64,000 nt of DNA from Blastomussa wellsi (Eukaryota; Cnidaria; Anthozoa; Scleractinia; Plerogyridae): positions 18,107,380 through 18,171,379 of the forward strand of contig OX393570.1 in assembly GCA_947652115.1 (NCBI GenBank). Reading direction: 5' to 3'. This document shows, in pieces, positions 11,901 to 24,700 of this stretch (the stretch's first letter is position 1; each line of letters opens with the position of its first letter). The notes under the pieces are model-generated. The model worked only from the letters and a program-made list of their open reading frames with translations, searched no databases and had not been told where the DNA came from. A program made the translations under genes and the position numbers.

Positions 11901-13867
11901 TCGAAAGTAGGAGAAGGCCTGATAGCTGAAAGCTAGGCCACTACATTCGTTCACAGACTTTACCTTCTTTAAAGTTTAGAGGATTTAAATTTTCATCAAA
12001 GGAGGTTTTTGATTCATTTTAGCATACTTGTGTTTTCTAAAAATACCGTCCCGTATTAGTGTGTAATGGACGATTCCTTAAAGTTTCAAACTGTTTACTT
12101 CCTGGAGAGATTATTGCCGATTTTCAAAGTTGCCAGTGTTTTGGTGTTAACTTCAAAGTCCAGCTTATGCTGATATGGCTGATTCGCGACAAATTCGAGA
12201 ACTGTTGTAATTGCAACTAGGGTTTTTTACCAATCCCCGGCAATTCAAGGCATGGAAAATTGGCTTTGTCCAACTTTTGATTTGAGTCCGTGGAAAAAGT
12301 GAAACAAATATGGCTGACCATCTTAAGCACATGCAGACGGGCATCGCCTTTGTCAGGGATATGACGCGCGTCAAAGTCACAAGATATTTAACACGCGTCA
12401 AAGTCACTTTTGCACAAGTCAAAGGCACAATTCACTTTCGCTTTGACGTACCTTTGATAAACGCCAAAGGCGTACTATCTTGCTAACTCAACGACGGCCT
12501 TTATCGCCTTCGACGGTATGGCTTTGATCTAGGTCACAGTTGAGGCAACAATTATGGTATCAAACAATTGCCCATTCACTGTGAACAAATTGTGGTAATT
12601 TTCGTGTCATTAAAAGTTACCATAGCGATCCTTTAACGTTCTAAATCCACCCTCAATTTTAGCGTTGAATCAGAGCCACCTTAAATTTACGAAAAGTTAA
12701 GGTGGTTCTGAAATACATGTACAAAAGTTTTTAAAACTTTGGAAAAATTTTCATCTTGTGTGGCTGATCAATATTTAATAATAAAAAATATGGGTCACCG
12801 TGCTTGTTTTTGAGTTATTAGCAGTTAAAGCTAAAATTAAGGGTGTATTTAGAAGGTTATACTGTCGCTATGGTGACCTATCGTGTCATAAAAGTGATAG
12901 CAACGTGTTCAACAATCATTGGTCATTTTTTGACACCATGAGTGAAGCATCAGCTGATAAAGAGTGGTTATAATGACCTATCGAAAAGTGCTGGAAACTG
13001 TCGGGAGCCACCTTACGACAAAACATTTTAGTGTAGTTTGCCCAAACTACTTTCAAGTTTTGTTTGATGTTATTATTTTAATGGTTAGCTCTATTTTCGC
13101 TCAAATTAACTAATATAAAACATTTTTTCACTGGTTGAGACGCATGATTTTTTTGGCTAAGTTAGTACGGTTGCTGTTATAAACAAAATATTGCTGATAT
13201 CATGACTATAACCGAAAACCAAAACAATCAGTAAGGGTTAAATTTTGAATTTATTGTATGAAGCGAAAAAATATCCGTTTTCTAGAAAACAGACAAATGA
13301 AGTTACGTATAAGTGTATAATTAGGAGATGTTGTCCCCGCTATGAATGGCCAAATTTCTCACTCGGTGTTAGTTGTCTATAATTTCTTACATCAGGTTCT
13401 TAGCCTTGACCGAACACAAAACAATAAGTCTTGAAATAGATACGCCAAAACAAACGTATAAACCTAACTGAAACGAATGTGGGGTTCATGATATATTCGT
13501 GGTGGGGTCCCTTTTGAAGTTTTGCGTCAGTTTCACAAACACGCAGATGTGATAAGGGACCGAAAACGAGCATGTTTTTTGCTCTATCAGCTTTGCTCGG
13601 ACCGTAATCACCCAGTAGTTTGACCACAGTCTACCTTTTATTCCCCATGCAGTCATTCAAGAAATAGGCTGCAATATTTTGCAAAGTTTTCGACCTCGTT
13701 GTCCGCTTTTCATTGAAACACTTACTCGAAACGAACTTTAAGCTTGCAGGTGTTCAAAGAAGATTGAACAATTCAGGAATTCTCGAAAAAGAAAACAGAA
13801 AGTATTACCATATTAATAATTCAGAGCTGATAGAAGTCTGATCTCATGAGCTTACTTCATTCCGACC
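8948..13867. other. Intergenic region, no gene recognised
   Basis: About 4.9 kb between the Ly6-like gene and the intronless membrane-protein gene. It includes a polyadenylation-type AATAAA at 9519-9524, which could serve the upstream gene. Short open frames on both strands (up to 103 codons) show no family resemblance or splice-consistent structure. A likely MITE occupies 12671-13018. Confidence 0.5.
12671..13018. mobile_element. Probable MITE with AAGGTGG/CCACCTT ends
   Basis: A small hairpin (CAGAGCCACCTTAA ... TTAAGGTGGTTCTG, 12671-12710) opens the segment, and GGGAGCCACCTTA closes it near 13004-13016. The shared GAGCCACCTTA terminus in opposite orientation suggests a 320-350 bp non-autonomous element. 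The target duplication was not resolved. Confidence 0.45.
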
Positions 13868-15988
13868 ATGTCAAGCTCTGATCGCCGCACAATGTTTCGT
13901 TTCCTCTTTATGCTATATTTCCTGTGCAAGGCTACAGGAGCTGTGCCCCGATCGCTTCCGGTCGAGCACCCGAACTCGAACAGTTGGCACACCGAGCACC
14001 CGAACTCTAACACAGTTGGCAAACACGCTTCACGTTGCAACTGGGAATGTGTTGCCGTTACCAAGTCTACCTCAGCAGAAATGAAGGCACGTATTGGCAT
14101 GTACAGAATTGTTTCGATAGACTTGACACTGAGGCAGTACGTTGATGACAAATGTCTAAATCAAACAGACTCCGACAGCTCATTAAAACCTGCGGACGCT
14201 TGGATGTGGTCGACAGTCAACGCTGTAACTAACGCGAAAAACGTATTTTCTTATCAACCTAGTAGCAATGACTCGTCCGTTACCACGCTCAGAAAATCGG
14301 CCCAAGGACTGACAAAAAGTGAAGTTGCATGCACCTTAAATTTTTCAAAGAATCTAACTATACAGAAACAACTTTCGCCCGTAAATGACCTCATTGCAAA
14401 CGTCTTGATGGAGGAAGTTGAAAAGGATTGGCCAGGGGAAGTCTGGCAGTCCGGAACAGCGCTGTGCTACAAAGAGAAAAGACCGAACAGTGTATATGTG
14501 TGCCTTAACTTCAGGGATAAGCTGAGTTCAAGTGTGACACCATGGCCACCTAGCAAAGGTATAGAATGGCCAGTTCGTATCTTATCGGCCGAAAGAGGGG
14601 CTTTCACAATTCTGTTTTTAGTTATATCCATACTTTTCTTTCCTGTAGTATTGTGCTTATCTTCTCCTACTCATGTTAGCAACCGGCTTCATAACAATGA
14701 TTTAGATTTGATTGTCATTGAAGGACCCAGCCATTCAGGTATTCGAGGTTGGGTAGCAAATTTTGTGTCGAAAGTGTCTTTGAAGTTATTGGGTAGACGC
14801 AAGTATTTTCTCATCTGGCTTCTTACTTCTTTTGCAATTTTATGTTTAACGTTAGGTTTGTACCCTGTATTTGCATATCCATATTTGGATAAACATGTTA
14901 TAGACCCCGGAATTGTTACTTTTCAAGTGATGCTAGCATTCGGTTGCCTGTTTGGTGTCAGGGGTTTAATAAGAGTATTTGTTACCAAGCTGTCTTTCGA
15001 AGAACCATGTTTTGTCTGCGACTATTTTAGTGGCGAGAAAACTTCTCATGGGGCATCAGAACTGGAAGAGGAGATTAAACGGCATCTGCGGATACAACCA
15101 TTGATCATCCCGAAATGTTGGGATTTGATATGGGAATTATCCAAAAGGCGTTTACAAAAGTACGTCGACAAATTAACGTTTAGGTGGACGTCTATCTACC
15201 AGTTCGTTGGCATGCTGATCGCCCTGATAGTGTCACTGGTTATATCTTTCGTTTTAATTCTTGTTGCAGTTTTTTATTCGTCCCCAATGTCGACCATTTG
15301 TGATTTTTATGTCAACTTGTTCATCGCAAACGGCGAAACTAGCAGATCTTTGATGGCTACCCGTATTGTGTTGCTGAGTGCTGAACTCATTCTTCCTTTT
15401 GTGGGAGGCGTGAGTCTCTTTCTTTTGATGTTGGCAAATGCCTTCTTCAAAGCCCTCACGACAATTTTGAGTCCAGAAAGTCTTCCGTTTCTGACATTAG
15501 TAGTCGTCAGTACATTCTACTGCTCTCGCAGCTATTACTCTTACACCGGAAAATATGATTATCTTTCTGCAAAGCTGTATAGCTTTCTCAAGAAACGAGT
15601 ACAACAGGACGAAAATCAACACACGCTTCTCATCGAACATAACAAAAAGAAAGCGATTCCTCAAAGTCTTTTTGATAGGGCATGTCAAGAAACTATGCCC
15701 CTCGCAGAGAACCGTTGTAAACTGTTGTTGAGAATTTTTATAATTTTGGTTTCGTTCTACTTAATATTTGCAAACGCCATGGAAACACCAGGTGTTCCAG
15801 ACGGAATGAAAATTACTGCAACCTTTTTAGTAGCTGCAACGCCAATGATTCTGGAAATCGCGGTTCCAAAGAAAGAGGATAAGTTAGAAGAGCTAAACCA
15901 AGACGAACTTGATGAAAAGATACAGTCTATAGTTGATGAATATTATAGCAACCCCGCCGATTGGACGGAATTGTCCAAATCAAAATAG
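13868..15988 (+). CDS. Intronless 706-residue multi-pass membrane protein, family not recognised
   Basis: One uninterrupted frame from ATG 13868 to TAG. A hydrophobic N-terminus (about residues 9-24) suggests a signal peptide. Residues 25-240 look extracellular, with six cysteines (57, 61, 96, 155, 200, 212), several N-x-S/T sites and a short duplicated motif, EHPNSN, at 33-38 and 43-48. Eight hydrophobic segments follow at about 245-266, 313-338, 347-370, 445-470, 500-527, 538-553, 619-638 and 647-667. A large, probably cytosolic, loop spans 371-440, and the tail is acidic. Lack of introns beside intron-rich neighbours suggests retroposition or a lineage-specific intronless family. I cannot assign a function; channel, transporter or receptor are all possible. 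Confidence 0.85.
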   Translation: MSSSDRRTMFRFLFMLYFLCKATGAVPRSLPVEHPNSNSWHTEHPNSNTVGKHASRCNWECVAVTKSTSAEMKARIGMYRIVSIDLTLRQYVDDKCLNQTDSDSSLKPADAWMWSTVNAVTNAKNVFSYQPSSNDSSVTTLRKSAQGLTKSEVACTLNFSKNLTIQKQLSPVNDLIANVLMEEVEKDWPGEVWQSGTALCYKEKRPNSVYVCLNFRDKLSSSVTPWPPSKGIEWPVRILSAERGAFTILFLVISILFFPVVLCLSSPTHVSNRLHNNDLDLIVIEGPSHSGIRGWVANFVSKVSLKLLGRRKYFLIWLLTSFAILCLTLGLYPVFAYPYLDKHVIDPGIVTFQVMLAFGCLFGVRGLIRVFVTKLSFEEPCFVCDYFSGEKTSHGASELEEEIKRHLRIQPLIIPKCWDLIWELSKRRLQKYVDKLTFRWTSIYQFVGMLIALIVSLVISFVLILVAVFYSSPMSTICDFYVNLFIANGETSRSLMATRIVLLSAELILPFVGGVSLFLLMLANAFFKALTTILSPESLPFLTLVVVSTFYCSRSYYSYTGKYDYLSAKLYSFLKKRVQQDENQHTLLIEHNKKKAIPQSLFDRACQETMPLAENRCKLLLRIFIILVSFYLIFANAMETPGVPDGMKITATFLVAATPMILEIAVPKKEDKLEELNQDELDEKIQSIVDEYYSNPADWTELSKSK

Positions 15989-16124
15989 GTTGCCCGAGAA
16001 TAAAAGGCATAAATCGACATAAAGATGATATCAGTCGGTGAGGAACAGGTGCCAGTTTTTTGCAAATCTTCGAGAAACTAGGACGAGAGCTCGCGAATAC
16101 CAAAAGTAATCGCCCGAGCAAACG

Positions 16125-16358
16125 TAGCCGGCGGGGCCTTGGCACGAGAAACGAAGGGCTCTGGAGACAGATGCTAGGACTTCCGGACTTCATGTATATA
16201 GTATGTTTCTACATCGTGTGCTGCAATATGGCGAACGGGCGAGCATTTTGACTTCCGTTTAAGATGTCTTCGTTCTCAACAGCCGATAAAAAAATCGCTT
16301 TTTTTAAATCGTGTATCCCCAGAGCCCTTCGTTTTTCGTGCCAAGGCCCTGCCGGCTA
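16125..16358. mobile_element. Inverted-repeat element with TAGCCGGC ends
   Basis: The left end runs TAGCCGGCGGGGCCTTGGCA and continues through AAACGAAGGGCTCTGG. The right end is its reverse complement (CCAGAGCCCTTCG ... GCCGGCTA). Flanks share CAAACG next to both ends, a partial match to a 9-bp duplication (GAGCAAACG and AGACAAACG). Its terminus resembles the TAGCCTGC family seen elsewhere in the window. Confidence 0.6.
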
Positions 16359-16555
16359 AGACAAACGAAAAGGGCTATGGGGACGAGAATGGGGACAAAG
16401 GATTTTCCGGTTGTAGATTCTATGACTTCCTGAGTTCATGTATGCAGTACTGATGTTTCTACTTGCTGTGTGCTGCAATATGGCTGCAGCAGTGAACATT
16501 TTGACTTCCGTTTAAGATTTCTTTGTTCTCAAACAGCCAATAAAAAATTATCATC
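16190..16555 (+). repeat. Diverged direct duplication of about 120 bp
   Basis: Copy 1 (about 16190-16300) and copy 2 (about 16435-16550) share CATGTAT, GTTTCTAC, GTGTGCTGCAATATGGC, ACATTTTGACTTCCGTTTAAGAT and CAACAGCC(G/A)ATAAAAAA. Copy 1 lies inside the TAGCCGGC inverted-repeat element and copy 2 outside it. Confidence 0.7.
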
Positions 16556-17324
16556 ATCACAGGTCTCGTACCCAGTGCGTCCGTAATAACATTATTGAAT
16601 ACAGTGACTAGCTACGAGGGCGAGAATGAAAAATTGCAGGAAATTTTTGGCTTCTTCTTTAGGTTTCACTTCGCCTGAACCTAGTGTTTATTGCTTCTAC
16701 TCCATAGAATTAGTTCCTCTTGGCGATATAATGTAGTTTTGTCATGTATTTTCAGTTATGTGTTTTCCATATTTTTTATTCTTTTCATAGTCGTATGTAA
16801 TATATTTATTTCTCCTCTTGTATTTATTTTATAATACTAATGTAATTAACTCTGTAAATAACGCAAATAAAGTTGACTTGATTAGACTTGAAACGTAAGC
16901 AGGCCAAGAGAACAGTTCAAATCAAAATGTTTCTGGAAGTTGATTTGTACGCGGGTATCTGGCGTGACGGTGTTCCATATATTCTTTTTAATATATTGTA
17001 AAGTATTACACCAGGCGCGATAAAATACCTTTCAACGTGGAAAGTTATCGAATAACTGATAACTGAGGTAATAAGTGCATGCTCTGGCGAGGCAGCGCAG
17101 TCAAAATCGATGGTGAAACAATTTGAAGACGGTATAGTGTCGACAGAAAACATATGATCCCCCGTTCATCCAAGTTTATTCGACTTAGTGTGGACATAAC
17201 CTGAAACACTAGGTTTCCGAATTACCGGGCGAATAATGGGCTCCTGCCGCCGCGTTGGGGCAGAGTAGCTGACTTTGATTCAGACAGCCAGAACTCAAGA
17301 AATTTTGAACATAGTTAACTTCTG

Positions 17325-17451
17325 TACCTTTACGTAGCCTGCGGGCAAGCGTCCGAAGGGGAGGGAGATGGGGGGAAAAACCAGCGCGCGCTGGTTTTTT
17401 CCCCCATCTCCCTCCCCTTCGGACGCCTGCCACGCAGGCTATACCTTTACG
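17325..17451. mobile_element. Hairpin element, TAGCCTGC family, with 10-bp duplication
   Basis: A near-perfect palindrome (17335-17441) with ends TAGCCTGCGGGCA and TGCCACGCAGGCTA. It is flanked on both sides by TACCTTTACG (17325-17334 and 17442-17451), an exact 10-bp target duplication. A duplication of this length fits Mutator-like transposition. No coding capacity. Confidence 0.85.
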
Positions 17452-17840
17452 AAGCATGTTCTGTGCTCATGGAAGAGAACATGTCACCCCCTATTACAAT
17501 CTTCTTGGAATTTTAAAATTTTAAAATATTTTAACATACGGCTAACGCCAGCTTATATACGTACATGACAGTGACCAACTCGAAAGCTCATTGACTACTT
17601 TGGTCACTGTACACTATTAATTATTGTCTGTACTTTTTATTTTTCTGTAATGATCGTAGTGTCTTATGTTAGTTTTCCTGTAAACAGTGTGAAATAAAAC
17701 TTGAAACTTGCATAAATGCTTTCATGTTCGTTCTCGTTGCTCCTCTATTGTATACGGCCGACATGAGCCCACACTTTCTTTTTTACAAACATTGACGTCA
17801 CATTTCTTTCAATAATATTCAAATTTGCCAACCACGGAAC

Positions 17841-17873
17841 AAAAATAAATAAATAAATAAATAAATAAATAAA
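17841..17873 (+). repeat. ATAA tetranucleotide microsatellite
   Basis: Seven to eight units of AAAT/ATAA in a row, in the intergenic region before the SMP-C2-C1 gene. Confidence 0.9.
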
Positions 17874-18166
17874 AGAAGTCATTGTTTCAACAGCCACTTA
17901 GGTTTTGGTTAGCATATTAATAACAATGGGTGACGTCACGAGAAACATCGCTATTATTTGTATTAGTAAATACCGGAAATACGGAATTTAAAAATCCCTG
18001 CACTCTAATGGTTTCTATTTACACTTTAAGGGCCCTCCAATGGCGCTAGTACGATCTTGCACGAAAACAATTTATGATCATTTATCCTTTCGTTCACCCA
18101 TGTTCTGAAAGTCCAGTCCGCGATCCTTTTCAAAAGTGAACGTATTAGCGCCCAACCTCCTCGCAA

Positions 18167-18569
18167 TTATAACAGGCTTGGAAGTTTGAAAGTTGTGTTG
18201 TTGCTTGTCTTGAATTCTCCAGACTGGTTCAGACTCTGCACGAAACTAAACACGTCTTTAAAATAATAGAGGATCCTTTCAAAGTGCCATGATTCGGGCA
18301 AAGGCGAAGTATCCAAGGAGACAAGTTTGCGTGTCAAGTTTTGTCCTCTGTTCGGGGATAATTTGCTGAAATATTCATGAAGGATCGTTAATAGCATTTG
18401 GATCAACCTGTAAATGAGCTGAAGACTGCAAAGAATTTAAATACAATAACCTCGTGTTAGTCTACACTCCAGCAGCCAATAAATACAAAAGAAAGTATAA
18501 ATTCGTGAATTCCCGCCACGAAAGGTAGACAGAGTCCTTCGCGACGCGACGTGTCTCTTGAATTTCCAT
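18167..18569 (-). CDS. Candidate small two-exon gene divergent from the SMP-C2-C1 gene
   Basis: A 240-nt open exon (18167-18407, minus) follows a good acceptor (CAGCTCATTTACAG) and encodes about 79 residues ending in a stop. It contains SWHFERILYYFKDVFSFVQS. An upstream ATG at 18569 opens a short frame that could join in phase through a weak donor at 18486, giving about 107 residues. The candidate start codons of the two genes would be only about 130 bp apart, as in a bidirectional promoter. No family is recognised, and the weak donor makes the joined model uncertain; the 3' exon alone is the better-supported part. Confidence 0.3.
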
Positions 18570-18702
18570 GGCTATTTGGCAAGATTAGCCGAAAATCACC
18601 GTCTCGATTTCTATGGCTCGTAGCGTGTTAAATTGCCTTCGAGACTGTCTTGCTGTGCACTTTTAAAGATATTTATAACACGCTAACTTCTGAACTCGTT
18701 TG

Positions 18703-21700
18703 ATGGCGGTCGGGGCCGTTCAAGACTTGTCGCTTCCTGTGAAGGTGTATGTTGTTCTCCTTCATCTGTTACTATTGTTCCTAGTGGTTCTGTTTCTTCG
18801 AAGGCCTTTTAAGAGAAAAAATGGCGAGCAGTCTGGCCGAAAGAGTCGAACTATAACCAAGGATAATCGAGCCGTAACGATCGAACCTTGCGAATGGCTG
18901 AATTCAACTCTTGCATGGTTTTATCTCCACGCTCAAGGAAAAGACCGCACACCTAACATTGTGAAGTTATGGATACGAGCTCTAAATAAACAACTTCAAA
19001 AAGACAAAAAGGTAACTTTGATATCAGTACGTGTTGTTTATTTTTGCCCCGTAACTTTACAGGTAAGCCAATATTAATTCCTGATCAGATTATTTTGCCA
19101 ACAAAACTACTTTATCAATCAATAGCCATAATGTATGCTTGTTTTTTTCTTTTATTTGACCAAGTCTTGCTTTTAATAATTTAGGCTAAAAGCACATTCA
19201 ACTTGTCTTGTTGAGATGAAGTCTATATAATATTTAATTTATCTTACTTTGACAGCTATATATAAGGAAACAAAACAAAGAAAAGTCATTTAATATTTAG
19301 AGATGTCTTCAGCTGTATATTGGCCTTAAATGATCACAACTAGTCTGAAAGTGCTAATGGCCACAGATTGTTTACTTTTCACTGGTTTCCATATTTTTTT
19401 CTCTTGCAATTATTGTAGTGACCATTACATGTATGGTTTTTCTCATTTTTCATTTCCTTGAATGCAAATAGGCCTATAATTTTTCAGTATATATTAAAAT
19501 TCATTTATTTGGCTTCAAGGCTTGTGGAAAATATATAAAAACCAAAAGATACCATATTGGGGATAGCCTGCTTGCAGGCGTCTCCTGTTTCCTAATCGTG
19601 TTCCAGTATCCTGCTGTTCAAGATTAAATTAGCATAAATTATAGCTTTAATTCAAGAATTTTGCTCAATCAAATAGAATCAATTTAGAGAGCTTAAGCAA
19701 AAGAAATAAAGCAGAAAAACAGTACTAGCAAAGACAGTGAGTAACAAAACATATGGCAAATTACAGCTCATGATCTGCCAAGTGTCAGAAAACAAATTCA
19801 CAGGGTTAAAGAAATGGTGAAGACCTGTGACCTCAGCTAAATATTTGCTAAATTACTGAGTCGGACGGGACCGTTTGAGTTGAAGTTCCCCTGATTATAC
19901 AGAATATAACAAGCATTCAAAAAAACACGAAGCGAAATAGCTCGAAAACGAGTTTAATCTGAGACAAATGTCAGGAACCGCAAGAGTTATATACGGCAGC
20001 CTGTCAACTTACTCCACAATCACGAAAGCGATTCATCCCAAAGTACTCGCCCTTCGAGGATTCCACACTGTTTATTCCAAGTGTTTGGAACTTCTTATTC
20101 ACTAGCAGCTCAGCCTTGAAAGATTTATAACCGCTTTCATGTAAGATTTCGTCTTCGATCTTTCATAATAATCCCCGCGGGTCACTTCCGTAGCTTTCCA
20201 ACGCATTGATTGCTTGATAAATAGGGATCTTGAGTATACAGCAAACTGTACAGAGCAAACTTTGTCACTTTGAAATTCTCCTCTACCTTGAACCAGACTT
20301 CTGTAATTGTGATTCACAAGAAGCGAAATAAACTGCACAAAATTACACGTGAGTTACGGTTGATGTTTTCCTCTTGCATGTTAATGAAAACACAACACAT
20401 AATTATGTTGAGTATTTTACGATGACAGCCAATCAGGGTTGATTCTAACAATGCCTACTGTCAAAGCAACCAGTGAGAGAGCGGTCCCCAGATTCTGGAG
20501 AAACAGCAGGATACTGGAACACGATTAACGACGCCGTTTCGCAGACGTCACTTTTTTGCTTTAGAAAATAGGAGACGGCTGCATGCAGGCTATATTGGGG
20601 ATGGAGGATCTATTGTTTTATGTAAATGATTTTCCCAAATATTTCTTTGTGGTTGTCAATACCCTGTCATGGCTGTGGAAACCAAATTTGAATGGTGGAT
20701 TTTCTAAGAAGCAGATGGAAATTTCTGTTGGTAAAACTGTACAGAGCGAACCCCCCCTCACCAACTCTAGAAAATCCAGTTAAGCTCATACATTTCTTTA
20801 AACGTTTTGGTCTGGAATTTCCAATCCCTTCTGTGTGGGGGGTAGGGGGGAGGGTTGGGGGGGGAGTGGATATTTTCTGGAACTACACATAGTGTGTTGG
20901 TGAGCTATTCACTAGTCAAGAATATTAATATTGCAAGCTTACAGTAGCTTAATCTGTAATAATGCATACTCAACCACTGGTTAAAATCTGCTGATAAATT
21001 GATTAATAGACAACTAACTCTTGAGTCTTGGCTCGTCTCAATCATTCGAACCCTTTACTGACAGCTTTTTATTAAATATTCTTCTTCTTGAATTGTGTTT
21101 TTGTCATGTAGAAAGATCAAAGGATAATAATAGATAGCCTTAGTCCTGGTTGCCTACCACCTAAACTAACAAGTGTCTACTGCTTGTGTGTTAGCGGCAA
21201 CATGCAGGTGAGTTAAGATGTTTGTATTCCTGTATCTTTACTATTGGGAAGGGGGCAGACTCCTATATAGACATGCTGAGGGGGGAGGGAGTGGGGTGTT
21301 GAAGCTAAAAGAGTAGGTGGCCATGACATGTTTTAAAAATGTTATTGTTGTGAGGAGCTGATTGCTATGACCAGCGTAACTGGATATTATAATGAAGCAC
21401 ATGAACATATTTATTGTAACTGGTGGAACTCTGGTTGCCAGCTTGTTTTGAAATTCCTGCTAAGTGAGACCAAAATCCATCCAACATTTGCCAACTCAAA
21501 TGTGTGAGATTTTTTTTTCCAGACAAAATTACCCAGGCAAACTTATCTAAAGTTGTCCAAACACTTCCAAGCATGTTCCGAACATTTCCAAAGTCTCTCC
21601 AAATATTTACCAGTCTCAGTCTGTAGATTTCTTTTGTCAAACAACACAGGGGTATCAACTCTAAGAAAGCCTGTTTTGGGGGAAAAACAAAATTCTTCTG

Positions 21701-24700
21701 GGAATCTGAAAATTTTGATGGTAATTTTGGGGGGAAACAAGAAAGTGATGAAGCTAAAATTTCGGGAAGTCTGAGATTTTTTCAAGAATGTCTCCAAAAT
21801 GCTTGGGACGATATTCCAAATTTTCAGGATGACTTTCATTTTCATATAGCACTGCTCAAACAACGTTTATCAGGGTTGTCTTGCCCTGTAAACAACACTT
21901 CGTCCCAAGTGCTGTATGTACTTTGTCCTTCTAAAATCTGGGAGTTCAGGGGAATCAACAAGCATCGCAGTCCCTGTTATGAACATTTCTCTGGGACCAC
22001 ACGTTATAATTAATTAGTAGTCATGAGCACTGTAGGAGGCGCTGTGGCCAAATGGTTAGTGCGCTGGACTCCTGATCAGACAGTCTGGGTTCAAGTCCTT
22101 GCTGGGGCACTGCGTTGTGTTCTTGGGCAAGACACTTTACTCTCTCAGAGCCTCTCTTCACCCAGGTCTATAAATGGGTACCGATGGGGTAACCCTGTGA
22201 TGGACTGAGAAATACTCTCTGTCACTTCATGCTGCAGAAACCAGGATAAGCTCGGCCTGATGGGCTACTAGGCTTATATGCAGACTTTACATGAGCATTA
22301 TCATTCACCAACAGTGCATTACATTTCATGTGGAATCAGCAGACCTTGGTTTCCTAGTTCGTGTTCTTAATTTCACTGGTAATGGATCTAAAACAACCAA
22401 TATGGAAGTACGAGTGGTCAGACTAACTGGAGAGGTAAAAACTAAAAACAATTACTTTCAATTATTAGTATAATTTCTGGTATAATTTTGTATATAATTT
22501 TCTTCTGCTGAGATCCTCCATGTTCAATTAATCACTTTTTCAGTTTACTGAAGATGTGTTTTGGTTTTAATTCTAGGTAGCTCTTAAGTTAAGCACATCC
22601 CCTTCGAGACTGGAAGTAAGCGTACAGTTCATTGGTGTCCCAGAGATTTCCATGTCAACCAAATGTCTTGCAAAGGTAACAACAATATTTGTACGTTGTA
22701 TGTACACCTGTGGCTTAGCGGTATTCCTTTCAGTTGTCCAAATGCACCTGGATTCCATGTACATTCATAGAGGCGTATTGTAGAGTGAGTACAGTTTCTG
22801 CCTGGTAGCTTATCTTCAGGGCTGTTTCCCCTCCCTTCCTTCCCTTGGATTCACTGTTTCAGTTTGAGGGGTCCCCTTCTTCCCTTCGGCATGGGGGCTC
22901 TTGGCTGGGTTGCCAGGATTTGCCAGCCATTGGAGCAGTCTCCATCTAGGATGTGGCTGCCAATGGTGGAAGCTCCTGGATGACTTGCACATCCAACTTC
23001 CATTTAGCGGTGCAGTTGTTAATTTGTATTTTTACATGCCAATAAGCATATTTATTGCAACCAGCCATTAGAAAATTGCCATGATAACAATGATAATAGT
23101 CCATTTCTAAAATGCTGTTTTCCTCTATTTCAAGACGAGTCTTGTACAACCTTTCATATGGAAATGAGTTTACTTGCACGTCTTTTGTCTTGAAAAGTAG
23201 CCTTATTTCCATATAAAAGGTTGTGCACCAAGACTCATTTTGAAACATAGGTAGAAGGCAACTTGGAATGGCAGTAATTATTTCATTCTTTTCAGTTCAA
23301 TGTTATTATTTGTTGAGCTTAATAGCACACATTCGCATATTAAATTGTAATCTTTTTAAACAATTACAGGTAATTTAATGTAGTTCTTTGCTGTGGTTTA
23401 ACTTTATCTTTAGTTTACAATTTTTCAATTTAGCAACAAAGTGTTACAATTAAATTTATGGTGTAAAGTGAGTAGGGACCAAAGGAAGCAGAGCTTATAC
23501 TGTAATCATCAAATATAATATTATATATCACAATTATTATAATCTGAGACAAAGGGAAACAAAAATCAAACTTGTTTGAATAACTTTTAACCAAAGACAA
23601 ATTTAAATGACTGCATATTACCAGTTTTCTAAAGACTTAAACAATTTAATGGAGTTTGGCTACTTTCTATTTTTTTAGAACATGATTCTTTCATTGTTAC
23701 CTTATTCTCACTGAAATGCTTCCAGAAGAACCTGTCTCTTAAATGATAATTAATATAGGGAGCTTAAGCAATGATGGCGGTGACGGCAAGGAGGATGCCT
23801 GCTTAAAAAATAAATTTATATTTTATGTACGAATCTCACAATTGTATTTGTTATATTATTACATTGGGTGCATCTATCGCTTTCAAACATAGCTCTTGTA
23901 GAAAATATGAGCAGGACGGCGTTTATTTTCAAACAGAAAAATGGAACTTTAGCCATGGAGGTTCACGTTCTCCAAAGTACTCAAAATTTGGTCATTTCAC
24001 ATTGTTTTGAAGAGGATGGCAAAGAAATGTACAAAGAATCATATCATAATAACGTATGTGCAGAGCTATTGTACTGCTCATTAAATCTTTTGTTTAGTTA
24101 CGTTCTCATTGACATTACGGTCGTGATTTGCTTAAGGTCCCTAATGACAGTGGTCAGGACTAGAAAAAAACTTAAATTCAGTCTTATCCGATCTTTCAGA
24201 CAAGCAGCCCTTAAATTTTGTTTGGCATGGGCCAAGCAGAGTTTTCCTTTTCAATGTTAATGATTTAGTTAACAGATGACTTGCCTGCAGAGATGCTGCC
24301 TGGTGGGGAAGTAGAATGAAAATAAACCGACAGTCTGTACTTGCCTACCAAGAAAAACGTTTGCCTTCCGCCAAGGACTGGATGGCAGTTTTTTCCTTAT
24401 AATAACAATAATTTATTATTTCTGGTACACATGTATGTTAATCAGCTGTTTGCTTTTCATCTTACAAGTACCTGCAATCCACCTGTTTATCCACTCATCT
24501 CAATATTTCAAAGTCATTTACTATCTTTGAATCCAGCAGCAATCCTAACACTTGAAAGTGTAAATTCTCACTACCCAGTACCATACCTTTCTTTTAATAT
24601 TTGTTTGGAGAATTTGGTGTTGCATCAAAACAATAATAACACCAAATTAATCATTTTCTTTATTCTTGTCTCCTGTCTTCTTGACAATGTGTTGATTGCA

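Larger units (their letters stand above)
15989..18166. other. Intergenic region with hairpin elements and polyA-like ends
   Basis: No protein gene is recognised. Contains a TAGCCGGC-ended inverted repeat (16125-16358), a direct duplication (16190-16555), a TAGCCTGC hairpin (17325-17451), an AATAAA at 16865-16870 and at 17693-17698, and an ATAA simple repeat. Confidence 0.5.

Noticed and set aside
22031..22110. tRNA gene
   Set aside because: A and B boxes are present but the arms do not close and the sequence continues into a SINE body found in other copies.
23868..24058. Exon-like frame with donor GTATGT in intron 4 of the SMP-C2-C1 gene
   Set aside because: The phase does not fit between exons 4 and 5, the acceptor is poor, and TMEM24-type proteins have no matching segment.
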